DNA from: Amycolatopsis acididurans
GTDB taxonomy: Bacteria; Actinomycetota; Actinomycetes; Mycobacteriales; Pseudonocardiaceae
Assembly: GCF_012328925.1 (NCBI RefSeq)
Contig: NZ_JAAXLS010000032.1
Coordinates: 1-64,000, forward strand
DNA length: 64,000 bases
Reading direction: 5' to 3'
The position numbers and the translations under genes were made by a program. The notes under the pieces are model-generated. The model made no database searches and was not told the origin of the DNA. It worked only from the letters and a program-made list of their open reading frames with translations. Positions 15,357-23,276 of this stretch are shown here, in pieces (positions within the stretch are counted from its first letter, which is position 1; each line of letters opens with the position of its first letter).

Positions 15357-16039
15357 GGCCAGGAGCCCTCCTCCGAGGAGGCGACGACGAGTTCGCGCAC
15401 TTCGCAGCCCGCCGGCTGGGACAGCGCGAACAGCACGGCCGCGGACACGTTCTCCGGGTGGTTGAGTTTCGCGTCGGGCGGAGGTTTGTACTGCTCGTCG
15501 CGGCTGTCGAAGAACGCCGTGTGCATCCCGCCGGGCACCAGCATCGTCACGCCGATCTCGCCCGCGGTCTCGGCGGCCAGCGCCCTGGTGAATCCGACGA
15601 CGCCCCATTTCGACGCGCAGTAGGCGGTCGCGTCGCCGACGGCCTTGATGCCCAGCGTCGAGGACACCGTCACGACCTTGCCGTGCGAGCGTTTGAGGAA
15701 CGGCAGCGCGGCGCGCACCACGGCGGCGGTGCCGAACAGGTTCACCTTCACCACGCGTTCCCAGTCCTCGGTGGACACCTGGTCGAACTTGCCGGGAGTG
15801 TCGATGCCCGCCGCGGTGAACACCGCGTCCAGCCCGCCCGCGGTCTCGGCGAGTTCGGTGACCGCGCGCTCGGTGGCCTCGGTGTCGGTCAGGTCGACCG
15901 GCACGTGGGGCACTCCGGCGGCGGGGCTGTCCTTGTCCAGCACCAGCGGCGTGCCGCCGGCCTCGGCGACCGCCTCGACCGTGGCCGCGCCCAGCCCGGA
16001 CGCGCCACCGGTGATCAGCACCTTGCCTGGATTATCCAT
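15353..16039 (-). CDS. Short-chain dehydrogenase/reductase in heptose operon
   Basis: The 228-residue classical SDR has TGGASGLG (about 10-17) for NAD(P) binding, the AAGID segment and the catalytic YCASK, with Ser in TVSSTLG. The ATG at 16039 has GGAGG nine bases upstream and overlaps the hldE stop by 8 bp; a GTG at 16048 is possible but would sit on that ribosome site. It is too short, and has the wrong motifs, for the extended-SDR epimerase HldD. It may modify the heptose or be a general reductase. Confidence 0.85.
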   Translation of the reverse strand: MDNPGKVLITGGASGLGAATVEAVAEAGGTPLVLDKDSPAAGVPHVPVDLTDTEATERAVTELAETAGGLDAVFTAAGIDTPGKFDQVSTEDWERVVKVNLFGTAAVVRAALPFLKRSHGKVVTVSSTLGIKAVGDATAYCASKWGVVGFTRALAAETAGEIGVTMLVPGGMHTAFFDSRDEQYKPPPDAKLNHPENVSAAVLFALSQPAGCEVRELVVASSEEGSWP

Positions 16040-17390
16040 TGTGGACACCCTCCAGAATCCTTGTCGTCGAGTAGCCCTCGACGGTCGGTACGAGCACGAT
16101 GTCCCCGCCGTGCCGCCGCACCACGGCGGCCTCCGGCAGGTCGGCCTCGGTGTAGTCGCCGCCCTTGACCCAGACGTCGGGCGCGAGCCGGCCCAGCAGC
16201 GGCGCCGGTGAGGTCTCGTCGAACACCGCGACGGCGTCGACGGCCTCGAGCGCTTCGAGCACGCGCTTACGGTCCGCAGCCGGGGTCACCGGCCGGGCCG
16301 GGCCCTTCAGCGCGCGCACCGAGGAGTCGGAATTCAGGCACACGACGAGCGCGTCGCCGAGCGAGCGCGCCTGCTGGAGCAGCTTGACGTGGCCGGTATG
16401 CAGCAGATCGAAGCAGCCGCCGGTGGCGACCAGGCGGCCGCCGCGGCGGCGCACCCGCGCGGCGAGTTCGAACGCGTCCGCCCCGGCCGCGGGCCCGGTC
16501 CGGTCCACCGGCCGCGACACCGCGGTGGCCGCGCCCGCCGCGACGAACCTCGCCGCGGACTCCACGGCCACGCCGACGGCCTCCTCCAGCCGCACGCCGT
16601 CGAACAACGCGGCCGCGGCGGCGCTGGCGAACCGGTCACCCGCGCCGCAGGTGTCCGGACGCACGCTCGCGGGAACGCGCGCCGCGTCGGGCACCGGGAT
16701 CGTCGTGGTTCCCGCGTCGGTGGCCAGCACCGCGCCGCGCGAGCCGGTCGTGACCGCCACCGGCGCGCCCCACCTCTCCCGCAGCGCTCGCGCCAGTCCG
16801 TCCGGGGCTCCGTGTTCCCCGGCGAACTTCGCCGCTTCGCTCTCGTTGGGCGTCACCAGCCGCGCACCGGGCACCGGCCGGCCACCATGCGGATGCGGGT
16901 CCCACACCACCGGCACGCGAGCCTGCGCCAGCAGCCGCCGGATCTCCGGATGCCCGGCCACGCCCCGGCCGTAGTCGGCCACGAGGATCGTGGACGCCTC
17001 GCGCAGCAACGAAATCACCCGCGCGGGCAAAGGATCGTGCCGGGCACGGCCACCACCGTGGTCCAGCCGCACGACGGACTGGCCGGCGGCCCGGATCCTG
17101 GTCTTGCGCGGAGTCTCGCCCTCCAGCGGCAACGCGCACAGCTCCACCTCGCCGGCCAGCAGACCGGCCACGCGCTCGCCGCTTTCGTCCGCGCCCAGCG
17201 CGGTGACCAGCACGACCTCCCGCGCGGACCGCGCCGCGAGCAACGCGGCCAGCCCGGCGCCGCCCGGCCGCTGCCATTCGCGGCCCACGTCGACCACGGG
17301 GACCGGCGCTTCGGGGCAGAGCCGCTCGGCGGCGCCGTCGACGTCGATGTCGAGCAGGGCGTCGCCGACCACCACCAGCGGGCCGGTCAC
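16032..17390 (-). CDS. hldE: Bifunctional heptose 7-phosphate kinase / heptose 1-phosphate nucleotidyltransferase
   Basis: The 452-residue protein fuses a PfkB/ribokinase domain (about 1-300; [41 protein letters not shown] with the catalytic Asp) to a cytidylyltransferase-fold domain (about 318-452; ATGGCFDLLHTGHVKLLQQA with HxGH). This is the HldE architecture: phosphorylation of D-glycero-D-manno-heptose 7-phosphate at C1, then transfer of AMP after GmhB action. The GTG at 17390 overlaps the gmhA stop (GTGA). Together with gmhA and gmhB the cytoplasmic route to ADP-D-glycero-D-manno-heptose is complete. Confidence 0.92.
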   Translation of the reverse strand: MTGPLVVVGDALLDIDVDGAAERLCPEAPVPVVDVGREWQRPGGAGLAALLAARSAREVVLVTALGADESGERVAGLLAGEVELCALPLEGETPRKTRIRAAGQSVVRLDHGGGRARHDPLPARVISLLREASTILVADYGRGVAGHPEIRRLLAQARVPVVWDPHPHGGRPVPGARLVTPNESEAAKFAGEHGAPDGLARALRERWGAPVAVTTGSRGAVLATDAGTTTIPVPDAARVPASVRPDTCGAGDRFASAAAAALFDGVRLEEAVGVAVESAARFVAAGAATAVSRPVDRTGPAAGADAFELAARVRRRGGRLVATGGCFDLLHTGHVKLLQQARSLGDALVVCLNSDSSVRALKGPARPVTPAADRKRVLEALEAVDAVAVFDETSPAPLLGRLAPDVWVKGGDYTEADLPEAAVVRRHGGDIVLVPTVEGYSTTRILEGVHNG

Positions 17391-17950
17391 GAAGGCACCC
17401 CGAGCGAGGCGTCCACGGCCGCGCACAACGCGTGCACCACCGCCAGATGCGCCTCCTGGACGGTGCCGGTGCCCGGCGCGTCGATGACGACCGCGTCGTC
17501 GCTCAGCGACACCAGCGGGTTGGGTATCGGCCCGGTCAGCGCCCAGGTCGTCATGCCCAGTTCGTGTGCGGTCTTGGCGGCCAGGCACACGTTCTGGCTG
17601 CGGCCGCTGGTGGACAGGCCGACGAACACGTCACCGGGGCGGCCGTGCGCGCGGACCTGCCGCGCGAACACCTCCTGCTCGCCGTAGTCGTTGCTGATCG
17701 CGGTCGCCGCCGAGGTGTCGGCATGCAGCGCGATCGCCGACAGCGGCTGCCGGTCGTTGACGAACTTGCCGACCAGTTCACCGGTCAGATGCTGGGCCTC
17801 GGCGGCGCTGCCGCCGTTTCCGCAGGCCAGCAGCCTGCCGCCGGAGTCGAGCACCCGGGCGAGATGCTCGCCCCACGCCTCGATCCTCGGCGCTGCCGAG
17901 TTCAGTCTGCCCAGTGCGGCCGACAAGTCCGCGAACCGCTGTTCAATCAC
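17387..17950 (-). CDS. gmhA: Sedoheptulose 7-phosphate isomerase
   Basis: The 187-residue SIS-domain enzyme converts sedoheptulose 7-phosphate to D-glycero-D-manno-heptose 7-phosphate, the first step of the heptose pathway. Signature segments are LLACGNGGSAAEAQHLTGEL (about 41-60), FVGLSTSGRSQNVC (about 108-121) and VQEAHLAVVHALC with the catalytic Glu/His. The start is GTG with GGAGGTG upstream, overlapping the preceding GT9 gene by 4 bp. It is a close match in length to GmhA. Confidence 0.93.
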   Translation of the reverse strand: MIEQRFADLSAALGRLNSAAPRIEAWGEHLARVLDSGGRLLACGNGGSAAEAQHLTGELVGKFVNDRQPLSAIALHADTSAATAISNDYGEQEVFARQVRAHGRPGDVFVGLSTSGRSQNVCLAAKTAHELGMTTWALTGPIPNPLVSLSDDAVVIDAPGTGTVQEAHLAVVHALCAAVDASLGVPS

Positions 17951-18948
17951 GCTGCACCTCCTAGTTTCTCGACCGCCTGGCGCACTTCGTCAGGAGTCAC
18001 CCCGGCCAGGCAGGGATGCCCCGGCACCGGGCACCGCCGCGCGCGCGTGTCGCGGCACGGCGCTTCCTGGTCGCCGAGCAGCACGACGGGCACCCCGTAG
18101 GGCGCCCAGCGCGCCGCGGGCACCACCGGCGCGAACAGCGACACCACCGGGGTGCCGACCGCCGCGGCCAGGTGTGCGGGGCCCGTGTTCGGGGCGACGA
18201 GGACACTCGCGCCGCTCAGCACCGCGGCGAGCTGGCTGAGGTCCGTGCGCCCGGCGAGATCGAGCGCGTACTCGCCCGCGACGCGGGCGGTCAGCTCCTT
18301 GTCCGCGGGGCCACCGGTGACGACGACGCGATAGCCGTCGCCGGTGAGCATGCGCACCGCTTCGGCGCACTGCGCGGCGGGCCATTCGCGTGCCGGCACC
18401 GACGCGGCGGGATGCACGACGACGTAGCCGGGGTCACCGGCCACTTCGGACACATCAGGCAGTGGGCCGCGGACCGCGAGCCTGCCGTCGTCACCGGGCG
18501 GCAAGGCGAAACCCGCCGCCTCGGCGAGTGCGAGGGCCCGCTCGGCTTCCGGCGGATCGCCGTGGACACGGTGCCGCAGATCGAGCAGGGAGCCGGGGTA
18601 ATCGTCGCTGATCGCGCCGATCCAGGGCACTCCGCATTCACGCAGGATCAGCGCCAGCGGCAGCGGCGACTGGTGGAACGACGTGACGACGAGGGCCGCG
18701 TCGAAGCCGGTTACCCTGTCCCGCAAGGTTTTCGTATACTCGGCGGTGACCGGCGGCGGTTCCGGGTCGATCCACGGAGCGCACCACTCGATCACGTCGT
18801 CCACACCGGGAAGCAGCTCCGCCGCCGCTCGTCCGCGCGGGCCGGCGAGCATCGTGACCGACTCCGCACCCGCCGCGACCGCCCGCACACAGGGGCCGGA
18901 AAGCAAGACGTCGCCCGCATTGTCCAGGCGTGCGACCAGAACCCTCAT
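17947..18948 (-). CDS. Glycosyltransferase family 9 (heptosyltransferase-like) 2
   Basis: The 333-residue GT-B protein starts MRVLVARLDNAGDVLLSGP, the GT9 N-terminal signature. It has YVVVHPAASVPAREWPA in the middle and VLVAPNTGPAHLAAAVGTPV near the C-terminal nucleotide-sugar site, then a Cys-containing loop (APCRDTRARRCPVPGHPCL) common in this family. The ATG overlaps the gmhB stop (ATGA). It is a paralog of the GT9 at 14424, so two heptoses may be added in sequence (inference). Confidence 0.88.
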   Translation of the reverse strand: MRVLVARLDNAGDVLLSGPCVRAVAAGAESVTMLAGPRGRAAAELLPGVDDVIEWCAPWIDPEPPPVTAEYTKTLRDRVTGFDAALVVTSFHQSPLPLALILRECGVPWIGAISDDYPGSLLDLRHRVHGDPPEAERALALAEAAGFALPPGDDGRLAVRGPLPDVSEVAGDPGYVVVHPAASVPAREWPAAQCAEAVRMLTGDGYRVVVTGGPADKELTARVAGEYALDLAGRTDLSQLAAVLSGASVLVAPNTGPAHLAAAVGTPVVSLFAPVVPAARWAPYGVPVVLLGDQEAPCRDTRARRCPVPGHPCLAGVTPDEVRQAVEKLGGAA

Positions 18949-19460
18949 CCCCACTCCCCCATCACCATGCCCACCGCTTCCCGAAGATTCGTTGCCACAC
19001 AAGGAGCCGCGGCGATCTCCGCCCGGCGGGTACGCGCGGTGGGCACCAGAATGCCCCGCGCCCCCGCGGCGGCGGCCGCCCCCATGTCGGAGCCGATGTC
19101 GCCGATCACGACGCATTCGCCCGGCCGCACCCTCAGCACACTCGCGGCCCTGATGACCAGACCGGGCTTCGGTTTGCGGCAGTCGCAACCGTCGCTTTCG
19201 GCGTGCACGCACATCTGCCAGGTGCCGAACGGCCCGAGCAGTTCCTCCACGCGCGCGTTGACCTCGGCGAGCTCACCTTCGGTGACGAGTCCTCTGGCCA
19301 CACCGGACTGGTTGCTCACGACACCGAGCGGAATTCCCGCTTCACGCAAGGTTCGCAGCGCCTGCTCGGCGCCGGGGACCGGGCGCACGAGCTTCGGATC
19401 GGCCAGGTAGGGCTCGTCCACGATGATCGTGTCGTCCCGGTCGAACAGCACCGCGCGCAT
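18945..19460 (-). CDS. gmhB: D-glycero-D-manno-heptose 1,7-bisphosphate 7-phosphatase
   Basis: The 171-residue HAD phosphatase has LFDRDDTIIVD (nucleophile and acid Asp at about 7 and 9), VVSNQSGVARG (about 48-58), CDCRKPKPG (Zn-binding Cys and the conserved Lys) and VVIGDIGSDMGAA. The Cys/His set in the CVHAESDGCDC loop is characteristic of GmhB. I chose the ATG at 19460, which has GGAGGTGG upstream; the longer frame has no support. It is the first gene of the heptose operon and follows a sigma-B-type promoter. Confidence 0.9.
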   Translation of the reverse strand: MRAVLFDRDDTIIVDEPYLADPKLVRPVPGAEQALRTLREAGIPLGVVSNQSGVARGLVTEGELAEVNARVEELLGPFGTWQMCVHAESDGCDCRKPKPGLVIRAASVLRVRPGECVVIGDIGSDMGAAAAAGARGILVPTARTRRAEIAAAPCVATNLREAVGMVMGEWG

Positions 19461-19485
19461 CGGTCCACCTCCTCTCCTTCTACCG

Positions 19486-19510
19486 CTACCCGGCGCATCG
19501 ACTGCTAAAC
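19486..19510 (-). promoter_or_regulatory. Sigma-B-type promoter of the heptose operon
   Basis: On the minus strand GTTT (19510-19507), 15 bases and GGGTAG (19491-19486) match the SigB/SigF consensus. The gmhB ATG is 26 bases downstream with GGAGGTGG between. It is the only convincing promoter between gmhB and the terminator at 19564-19612. Confidence 0.7.
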
Positions 19511-19563
19511 GCCACCGCGGAGGAGACGGCTTGGGCCGTTGCCCTCGGGTTTTCCGGCAGCAC

Positions 19564-19612
19564 GAAGAGCCAGGGCCGCGAACTCGCCGTGAGGTCGCGG
19601 CCCTGGCTCTTC
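19564..19612 (-). terminator. Long hairpin terminator after the GT4 gene
   Basis: GAAGAGCCAGGGCCGCGA (19564-19581) and TCGCGGCCCTGGCTCTTC (19595-19612) form a perfect 18-bp stem around a 13-base loop. It begins nine bases after the glycosyltransferase stop and separates that unit from the heptose operon, so the latter must use its own promoter. Confidence 0.9.
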
Positions 19613-19620
19613 GGTCGCCG

Positions 19621-20844
19621 TTATGCCTGGTTCGCCGCCGCGGGCGTGCCGGCCGCGGAGCGGTCGGCCAATGCCTTTTCGTACACGCGCAGGATGTCGA
19701 TGCCGATGCGGTCCCACGAGTACCGCGAGGTGGCCCGGTCCATTCCCGCGACGCCGTACGCCTCGCGCTGGGCAGCGTCGTCCAGCAGGCGGCGCAGCGT
19801 CGACGCCAGCGCCTCGGGCCGTCGCGGCGGGACCAGTTCACCGGTCACCCCGTCGACCACAGTGTCGATCAGGCCGCCGACGGCGGCCGCGACCACCGGG
19901 ACACCGCAGGCCATCGCTTCGAGGGGCACGATGCCGAACGGCTCGTACCACGGCGTGCACACCACGAGATCGGCCGACCGCAGCAGCGCGGGCATCTCGC
20001 TGCGGGAGACCTGCCCCAGCAGGTGGACCCGGTCCTCGACGCCGCAGCGACGGGCGAGTTTCGTGAGGCGGCGGGCTTCCTCGTCATCGGAAAGACGACC
20101 TTGTTCCGGACCGCCCGCGATCACGAGTTCGGTGTCGGGCACCCTGGGTAGCGCACTGATCGCCGTCGCGAAACCCTTGCGGGGCACCAGCCTGCCGACG
20201 CTGACGATGCGGTGCTTCGCCGCGCGCGGGCCGCTCCGGCCGCTCGCAGTGAACCGGTCGAGGTCCACCCCGCAGGGCACGACCGACATCCGGGTCCGCG
20301 GCAGGCCGAGCCGCGCCAGCTCGAACACCTCGTCCGAACAGGTCGCGGCGACCTGCGTCGCGTTCTTGCCGATCAGCCGCTCCAGCCGGATGCGATCGGG
20401 CGGGCTGGTGTCCGCCGCACCCTGGTGCCTGCGCTTGACCACCCCCAGCGCGTGAAAGGTCTGGACCACTGGCACGTCCGCTTCCTTCGCGGCGAGCAAT
20501 GCCGCCAGGCCCGACATCCAGAAGTGCGCGTGCACCACGTCGGGCTGGTCGCGGGACCACTCGCCCGCGAGAAACCGGCCGAATTCCGCCATGTGCGGCA
20601 GCAGCTCGTCCTTGGGCAGGTGCTTCGCCGGGCCGGCGGGCACGTGCACGACCTCGTAGCCGGAGTCGGCACGCACCCGTTCGGGCAGACCGGGATCATC
20701 GCGTCTGGTGTAGACGGTCACCTGGTGACCCTGCCTGCACAGTGCCGCGGACAGCTCCGCGACATGCAGATTCTGACCGCCCGCGTCGACCTCGCCGAGC
20801 GCGGCCAACGGATTGGCGTGCTCGGACACCATCGAAATCCTCAT
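19621..20844 (-). CDS. Glycosyltransferase family 4
   Basis: The 407-residue GT-B retaining glycosyltransferase starts [37 protein letters not shown] (about 22-35), [10 protein letters not shown] (about 102-111), [18 protein letters not shown] (about 215-225) and [20 protein letters not shown] (about 293-312) give the EX7E motif of GT4. It resembles MshA and sucrose-phosphate-synthase-type enzymes but lacks a decisive feature. The ATG overlaps the upstream glycosyltransferase stop (ATGA). It is followed by a strong terminator. Confidence 0.9.
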   Translation of the reverse strand: MRISMVSEHANPLAALGEVDAGGQNLHVAELSAALCRQGHQVTVYTRRDDPGLPERVRADSGYEVVHVPAGPAKHLPKDELLPHMAEFGRFLAGEWSRDQPDVVHAHFWMSGLAALLAAKEADVPVVQTFHALGVVKRRHQGAADTSPPDRIRLERLIGKNATQVAATCSDEVFELARLGLPRTRMSVVPCGVDLDRFTASGRSGPRAAKHRIVSVGRLVPRKGFATAISALPRVPDTELVIAGGPEQGRLSDDEEARRLTKLARRCGVEDRVHLLGQVSRSEMPALLRSADLVVCTPWYEPFGIVPLEAMACGVPVVAAAVGGLIDTVVDGVTGELVPPRRPEALASTLRRLLDDAAQREAYGVAGMDRATSRYSWDRIGIDILRVYEKALADRSAAGTPAAANQA

Positions 20845-21809
20845 GATCCACCTCCAACGACTCGGTCGAGCAGGACGTCCCAGTTGCGCAGGAAGGCGTC
20901 CAGGCCGTAGTGGGCCAGCGCGTGCTCACGCGCGTTCTTGCCCATCCGCTGGGCGAGCTCGGGTTCGGCGATCAGCTCCCGGACCGCCTGCGTCAGTTCG
21001 GCGACGTCGGCCGACACGACCCCGGCCTCCCGGGGTACGGCACGGGCGGCCTCGGTCGTGGCCGTCGCGACGACCGGCATGCCCAGATGCATCGCCTCGA
21101 TCAGCGACAGGCCCAGCGACGTCCACCGCGTCGTGTGCAGGTACAACCGCGAGCGCGCCACGCTCGTGTGCAGGTCCTCCTGCCCGAGATCGCCCCGCGG
21201 CCGCACGCGCTCGCCGAGGTCCAGCTTCTCCACGCCGATCCCGTACACGTCCAGCGGCGCGGCCTCGGCGAAGGCCGGCAGCAGATCGGTGCCGACCGCG
21301 CGCCCGCGCCGCACCGGCTCGTTGATCACGACCCCGGCGCTGGGCTCCTCGCCGGTGTAGCGCGCACCGGGATCGACGACACCGTGCTCGATCACCACGG
21401 CCGGAGCGCGCCCGGAGTCCCACATGAGCTGATTGAAATGCGTCACGTGCGCCAGCGGGATGTCGTCGCGGTCGGCCAGGAAATGCCTGGTCCGCGGCAC
21501 GTCGCCGGTCGGCGTGTTGTGCTCCGCGTACACCGCGGGCACGTCCTGCCCGGCCCGCAGGCCGGTCCACTCGCGCAACAGCTCGAACTCCTCCGGTCGC
21601 TGCAGCACGACGACGTCGAACCCGCCCGCGCGTAACTCCTCGGGGCTCACCTCACGCGCCGTGCCCGGCCAGTCCCGCCCGGCACGTCCCAGCCCCCACT
21701 CACCCCCCGGCAGCAGGTACTCGTGCCGGCCGTGGACGAACGCACCCGTCCACGAACCGTGCACATGCCACACGAGTACGCGCAGCCGGTGCTCTTTCGC
21801 CCACATCAT
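20841..21809 (-). CDS. GT-B glycosyltransferase (GT4-like)
   Basis: The 322-residue protein starts near [18 protein letters not shown] and has a C-terminal GT1-type domain with [20 protein letters not shown] and [14 protein letters not shown]. It is shorter than the adjacent GT4. The start is uncertain: ATG 21809 (GAGTGG close upstream), ATG 21806 and GTG 21824 are all in frame; I prefer 21809 since homology-like sequence starts about eight residues later. It is coupled to the next glycosyltransferase by a 4-bp overlap. Substrate unknown; proximity to the heptose operon suggests a shared glycoconjugate. Confidence 0.8.
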   Translation of the reverse strand: MMWAKEHRLRVLVWHVHGSWTGAFVHGRHEYLLPGGEWGLGRAGRDWPGTAREVSPEELRAGGFDVVVLQRPEEFELLREWTGLRAGQDVPAVYAEHNTPTGDVPRTRHFLADRDDIPLAHVTHFNQLMWDSGRAPAVVIEHGVVDPGARYTGEEPSAGVVINEPVRRGRAVGTDLLPAFAEAAPLDVYGIGVEKLDLGERVRPRGDLGQEDLHTSVARSRLYLHTTRWTSLGLSLIEAMHLGMPVVATATTEAARAVPREAGVVSADVAELTQAVRELIAEPELAQRMGKNAREHALAHYGLDAFLRNWDVLLDRVVGGGS

Positions 21810-21838
21810 GGTCCACTCATTCACCGACAGCGAAGGAG

Positions 21839-22255
21839 TTAAACACGGGGCGCAGCAGAGGAACGCCGCCGTGCGGGAAGCAGGCCGAAGACGAGCCCGG
21901 CGATCGCGGTCACGCCGTGCAGGATGTTGTCGGCCCACTGCACGTCCAGCAGTCCGCGCACGTCGACCGGGTCACCGGTGGCGGTGGACAGGATCCCGTA
22001 CACGGTGAGCCCCGCCAGCCCGAAGAACGTGACCAGCTCGATCACCTGCGCCGCCGCACCCCGGCGGGCGGCCACGAGCGCGAGCAGCCCGATCGCGGTG
22101 CGCATGATGTCCAGCAGCACACCGGTGTGGAACACGAGGATTTCCTTGCCACCGGCGAAAAAACCGCCGATGCCGAGTACCACGTAGACGATGCCGATCA
22201 CCAGCGCCGCCGCCTGCGACAGCGGCGCCCGCTGCGCACCCGAATGCTCGGCCAT
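21839..22255 (-). CDS. DUF4383 membrane protein
   Basis: The 138-residue protein has four membrane segments (about 13-32, 45-66, 73-93, 106-125). Conserved motifs are YVVLGIGGFFAGG, DIMRTAIGLLALV and NILHGVTAIAGLVFGLLP, typical of DUF4383. The ATG at 22255 has AAAGGAGGT upstream. It lies 29 bp before the glycosyltransferase pair on the same strand and is divergent from the sigma factor gene. Function unknown. Confidence 0.85.
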   Translation of the reverse strand: MAEHSGAQRAPLSQAAALVIGIVYVVLGIGGFFAGGKEILVFHTGVLLDIMRTAIGLLALVAARRGAAAQVIELVTFFGLAGLTVYGILSTATGDPVDVRGLLDVQWADNILHGVTAIAGLVFGLLPARRRSSAAPRV

Positions 22256-22319
22256 TTCCGGGACCTCCTTTGATGACGAGTTGCGGTGAGGGTTGCCAGC
22301 GAACGATCGGCCCAACCAG

Positions 22320-22345
22320 GTGTGAGGTCGGCGGGTCGCGGGTAG
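22320..22345 (+). promoter_or_regulatory. Sigma-B-type promoter of the sigma factor gene (autoregulation)
   Basis: GTGT (22320-22323), 16 bases and GGGTAG (22340-22345) fit the GNNT-N14/16-GGGTA consensus. The sigma factor ATG is 53 bases downstream. This implies positive self-control, as known for actinobacterial sigB genes. Confidence 0.6.
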
Positions 22346-22397
22346 TCAGGACTATGCGACTCGACCACTGCAATCACCCGGCCGGGAGCCCCCGCCC

Positions 22398-23201
22398 ATG
22401 CGCGTGGCCGACGACCGGAGAGTAAGCGTGGCCAGGACCCGAAACGGCGACACCGACGAGAAGCTCGCGAAGTTCGCGGACCTCGCCGCGACGGCGCCCG
22501 GCGATCCCCGGCGGGAACGGCTGCGTTCGGACCTGGTCACCGAGTACCTGTCGGTGGCCGAGCACATCGCCCGCCGGTTCTCCGGCCGCGGCGAGTCCTA
22601 CGACGACCTGGTGCAGGTCGCACGGGTGGGGCTGATCAACGCCGTGGACCGCTTCGAGCCCGACCGGGGCTCGGACTTCCTGTCCTTCGCGGTGCCCACG
22701 ATCATGGGCGAGGTACGACGGCACTTCCGCGACGCGAGCTGGTCGGTGCGGGTACCGCGGCGGCTCAAGGAGCTGCACCTGCAGATCGGGCAGGTCAGCG
22801 GCGAGCTCGGGCAGCGCCTCGGCCGCGCGCCGACGCCGACGGAAATCGCCCGCGAGCTCGATCTCACGGTCGATGAGGTCAGCGAGGGCCTGCAGGCCGG
22901 CAACGCCTACTACGCGATCTCCGTGGACAAACCCGCCAGCGAGGAAAGCGAATCCGCATCGCTGGCCGACACGCTCGGCGAGGAGGACGTCGGGCTGGAG
23001 TCGGTGGAAAATCATGAGGCACTGCAACCACTTCTGCGCGAACTTCCAGCGCGCGAACGGACGATCCTCATGCTGCGCTTCTTCGGGAACATGACGCAGA
23101 CCCAGATCGCCGAACGCGTCGGCATCTCCCAGATGCACGTGTCGCGGCTGCTCGCGCAGACCCTGCAGCATCTGCGGGAGAAGCTGGTGGACGAGGAGTG
23201 A
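22398..23201 (+). CDS. SigB/SigF/SigG-family RNA polymerase sigma factor
   Basis: The 267-residue sigma-70 group 3 factor has region 2 (EHIARRFSGRGESYDDLVQV about 53-72; GSDFLSFAVPTIMGEVRRHF about 90-109), region 3 (RLGRAPTPTEIARELDL) and region 4 (RTILMLRFFGNMTQTQIAER, then VGISQMHVSRLLAQTL). This is the general-stress SigB/SigF type. It is followed by katE and clp genes and preceded by its own promoter-like motif. Regulation by the RsbW/STAS pair at 13.6-14.5 kb is likely. GGGAG lies about eight bases before the ATG. Confidence 0.93.
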   Translation: MRVADDRRVSVARTRNGDTDEKLAKFADLAATAPGDPRRERLRSDLVTEYLSVAEHIARRFSGRGESYDDLVQVARVGLINAVDRFEPDRGSDFLSFAVPTIMGEVRRHFRDASWSVRVPRRLKELHLQIGQVSGELGQRLGRAPTPTEIARELDLTVDEVSEGLQAGNAYYAISVDKPASEESESASLADTLGEEDVGLESVENHEALQPLLRELPARERTILMLRFFGNMTQTQIAERVGISQMHVSRLLAQTLQHLREKLVDEE

Positions 23202-23207
23202 CGCGTC

Positions 23208-23233
23208 GTTTCGCCGCGCGAGGGCGAGGGTAG
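23208..23233 (+). promoter_or_regulatory. Sigma-B-type promoter of katE
   Basis: GTTT (23208-23211), 16 bases and GGGTAG (23228-23233) match the SigB/SigF consensus exactly. It starts seven bases after the sigma factor stop; the katE GTG is at 23277. Confidence 0.75.
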
Positions 23234-23276
23234 CCGGAGGCCGGACCCACACACTCGCGAGAGGGGCGGACGGACC

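Noticed and set aside
15353-16039. SDR as the heptose epimerase HldD
   Set aside because: HldD is an extended SDR of over 300 residues with a GxxGxxG start; this is a 228-residue classical SDR with TGGASGLG and YCASK.
21815-21850. GTTT with GGTGAA downstream on the minus strand before the glycosyltransferase as a further sigma-B-type promoter
   Set aside because: The -10 lacks the GGGTA core, and the motif overlaps the stop of the DUF4383 gene, from which read-through is more likely.
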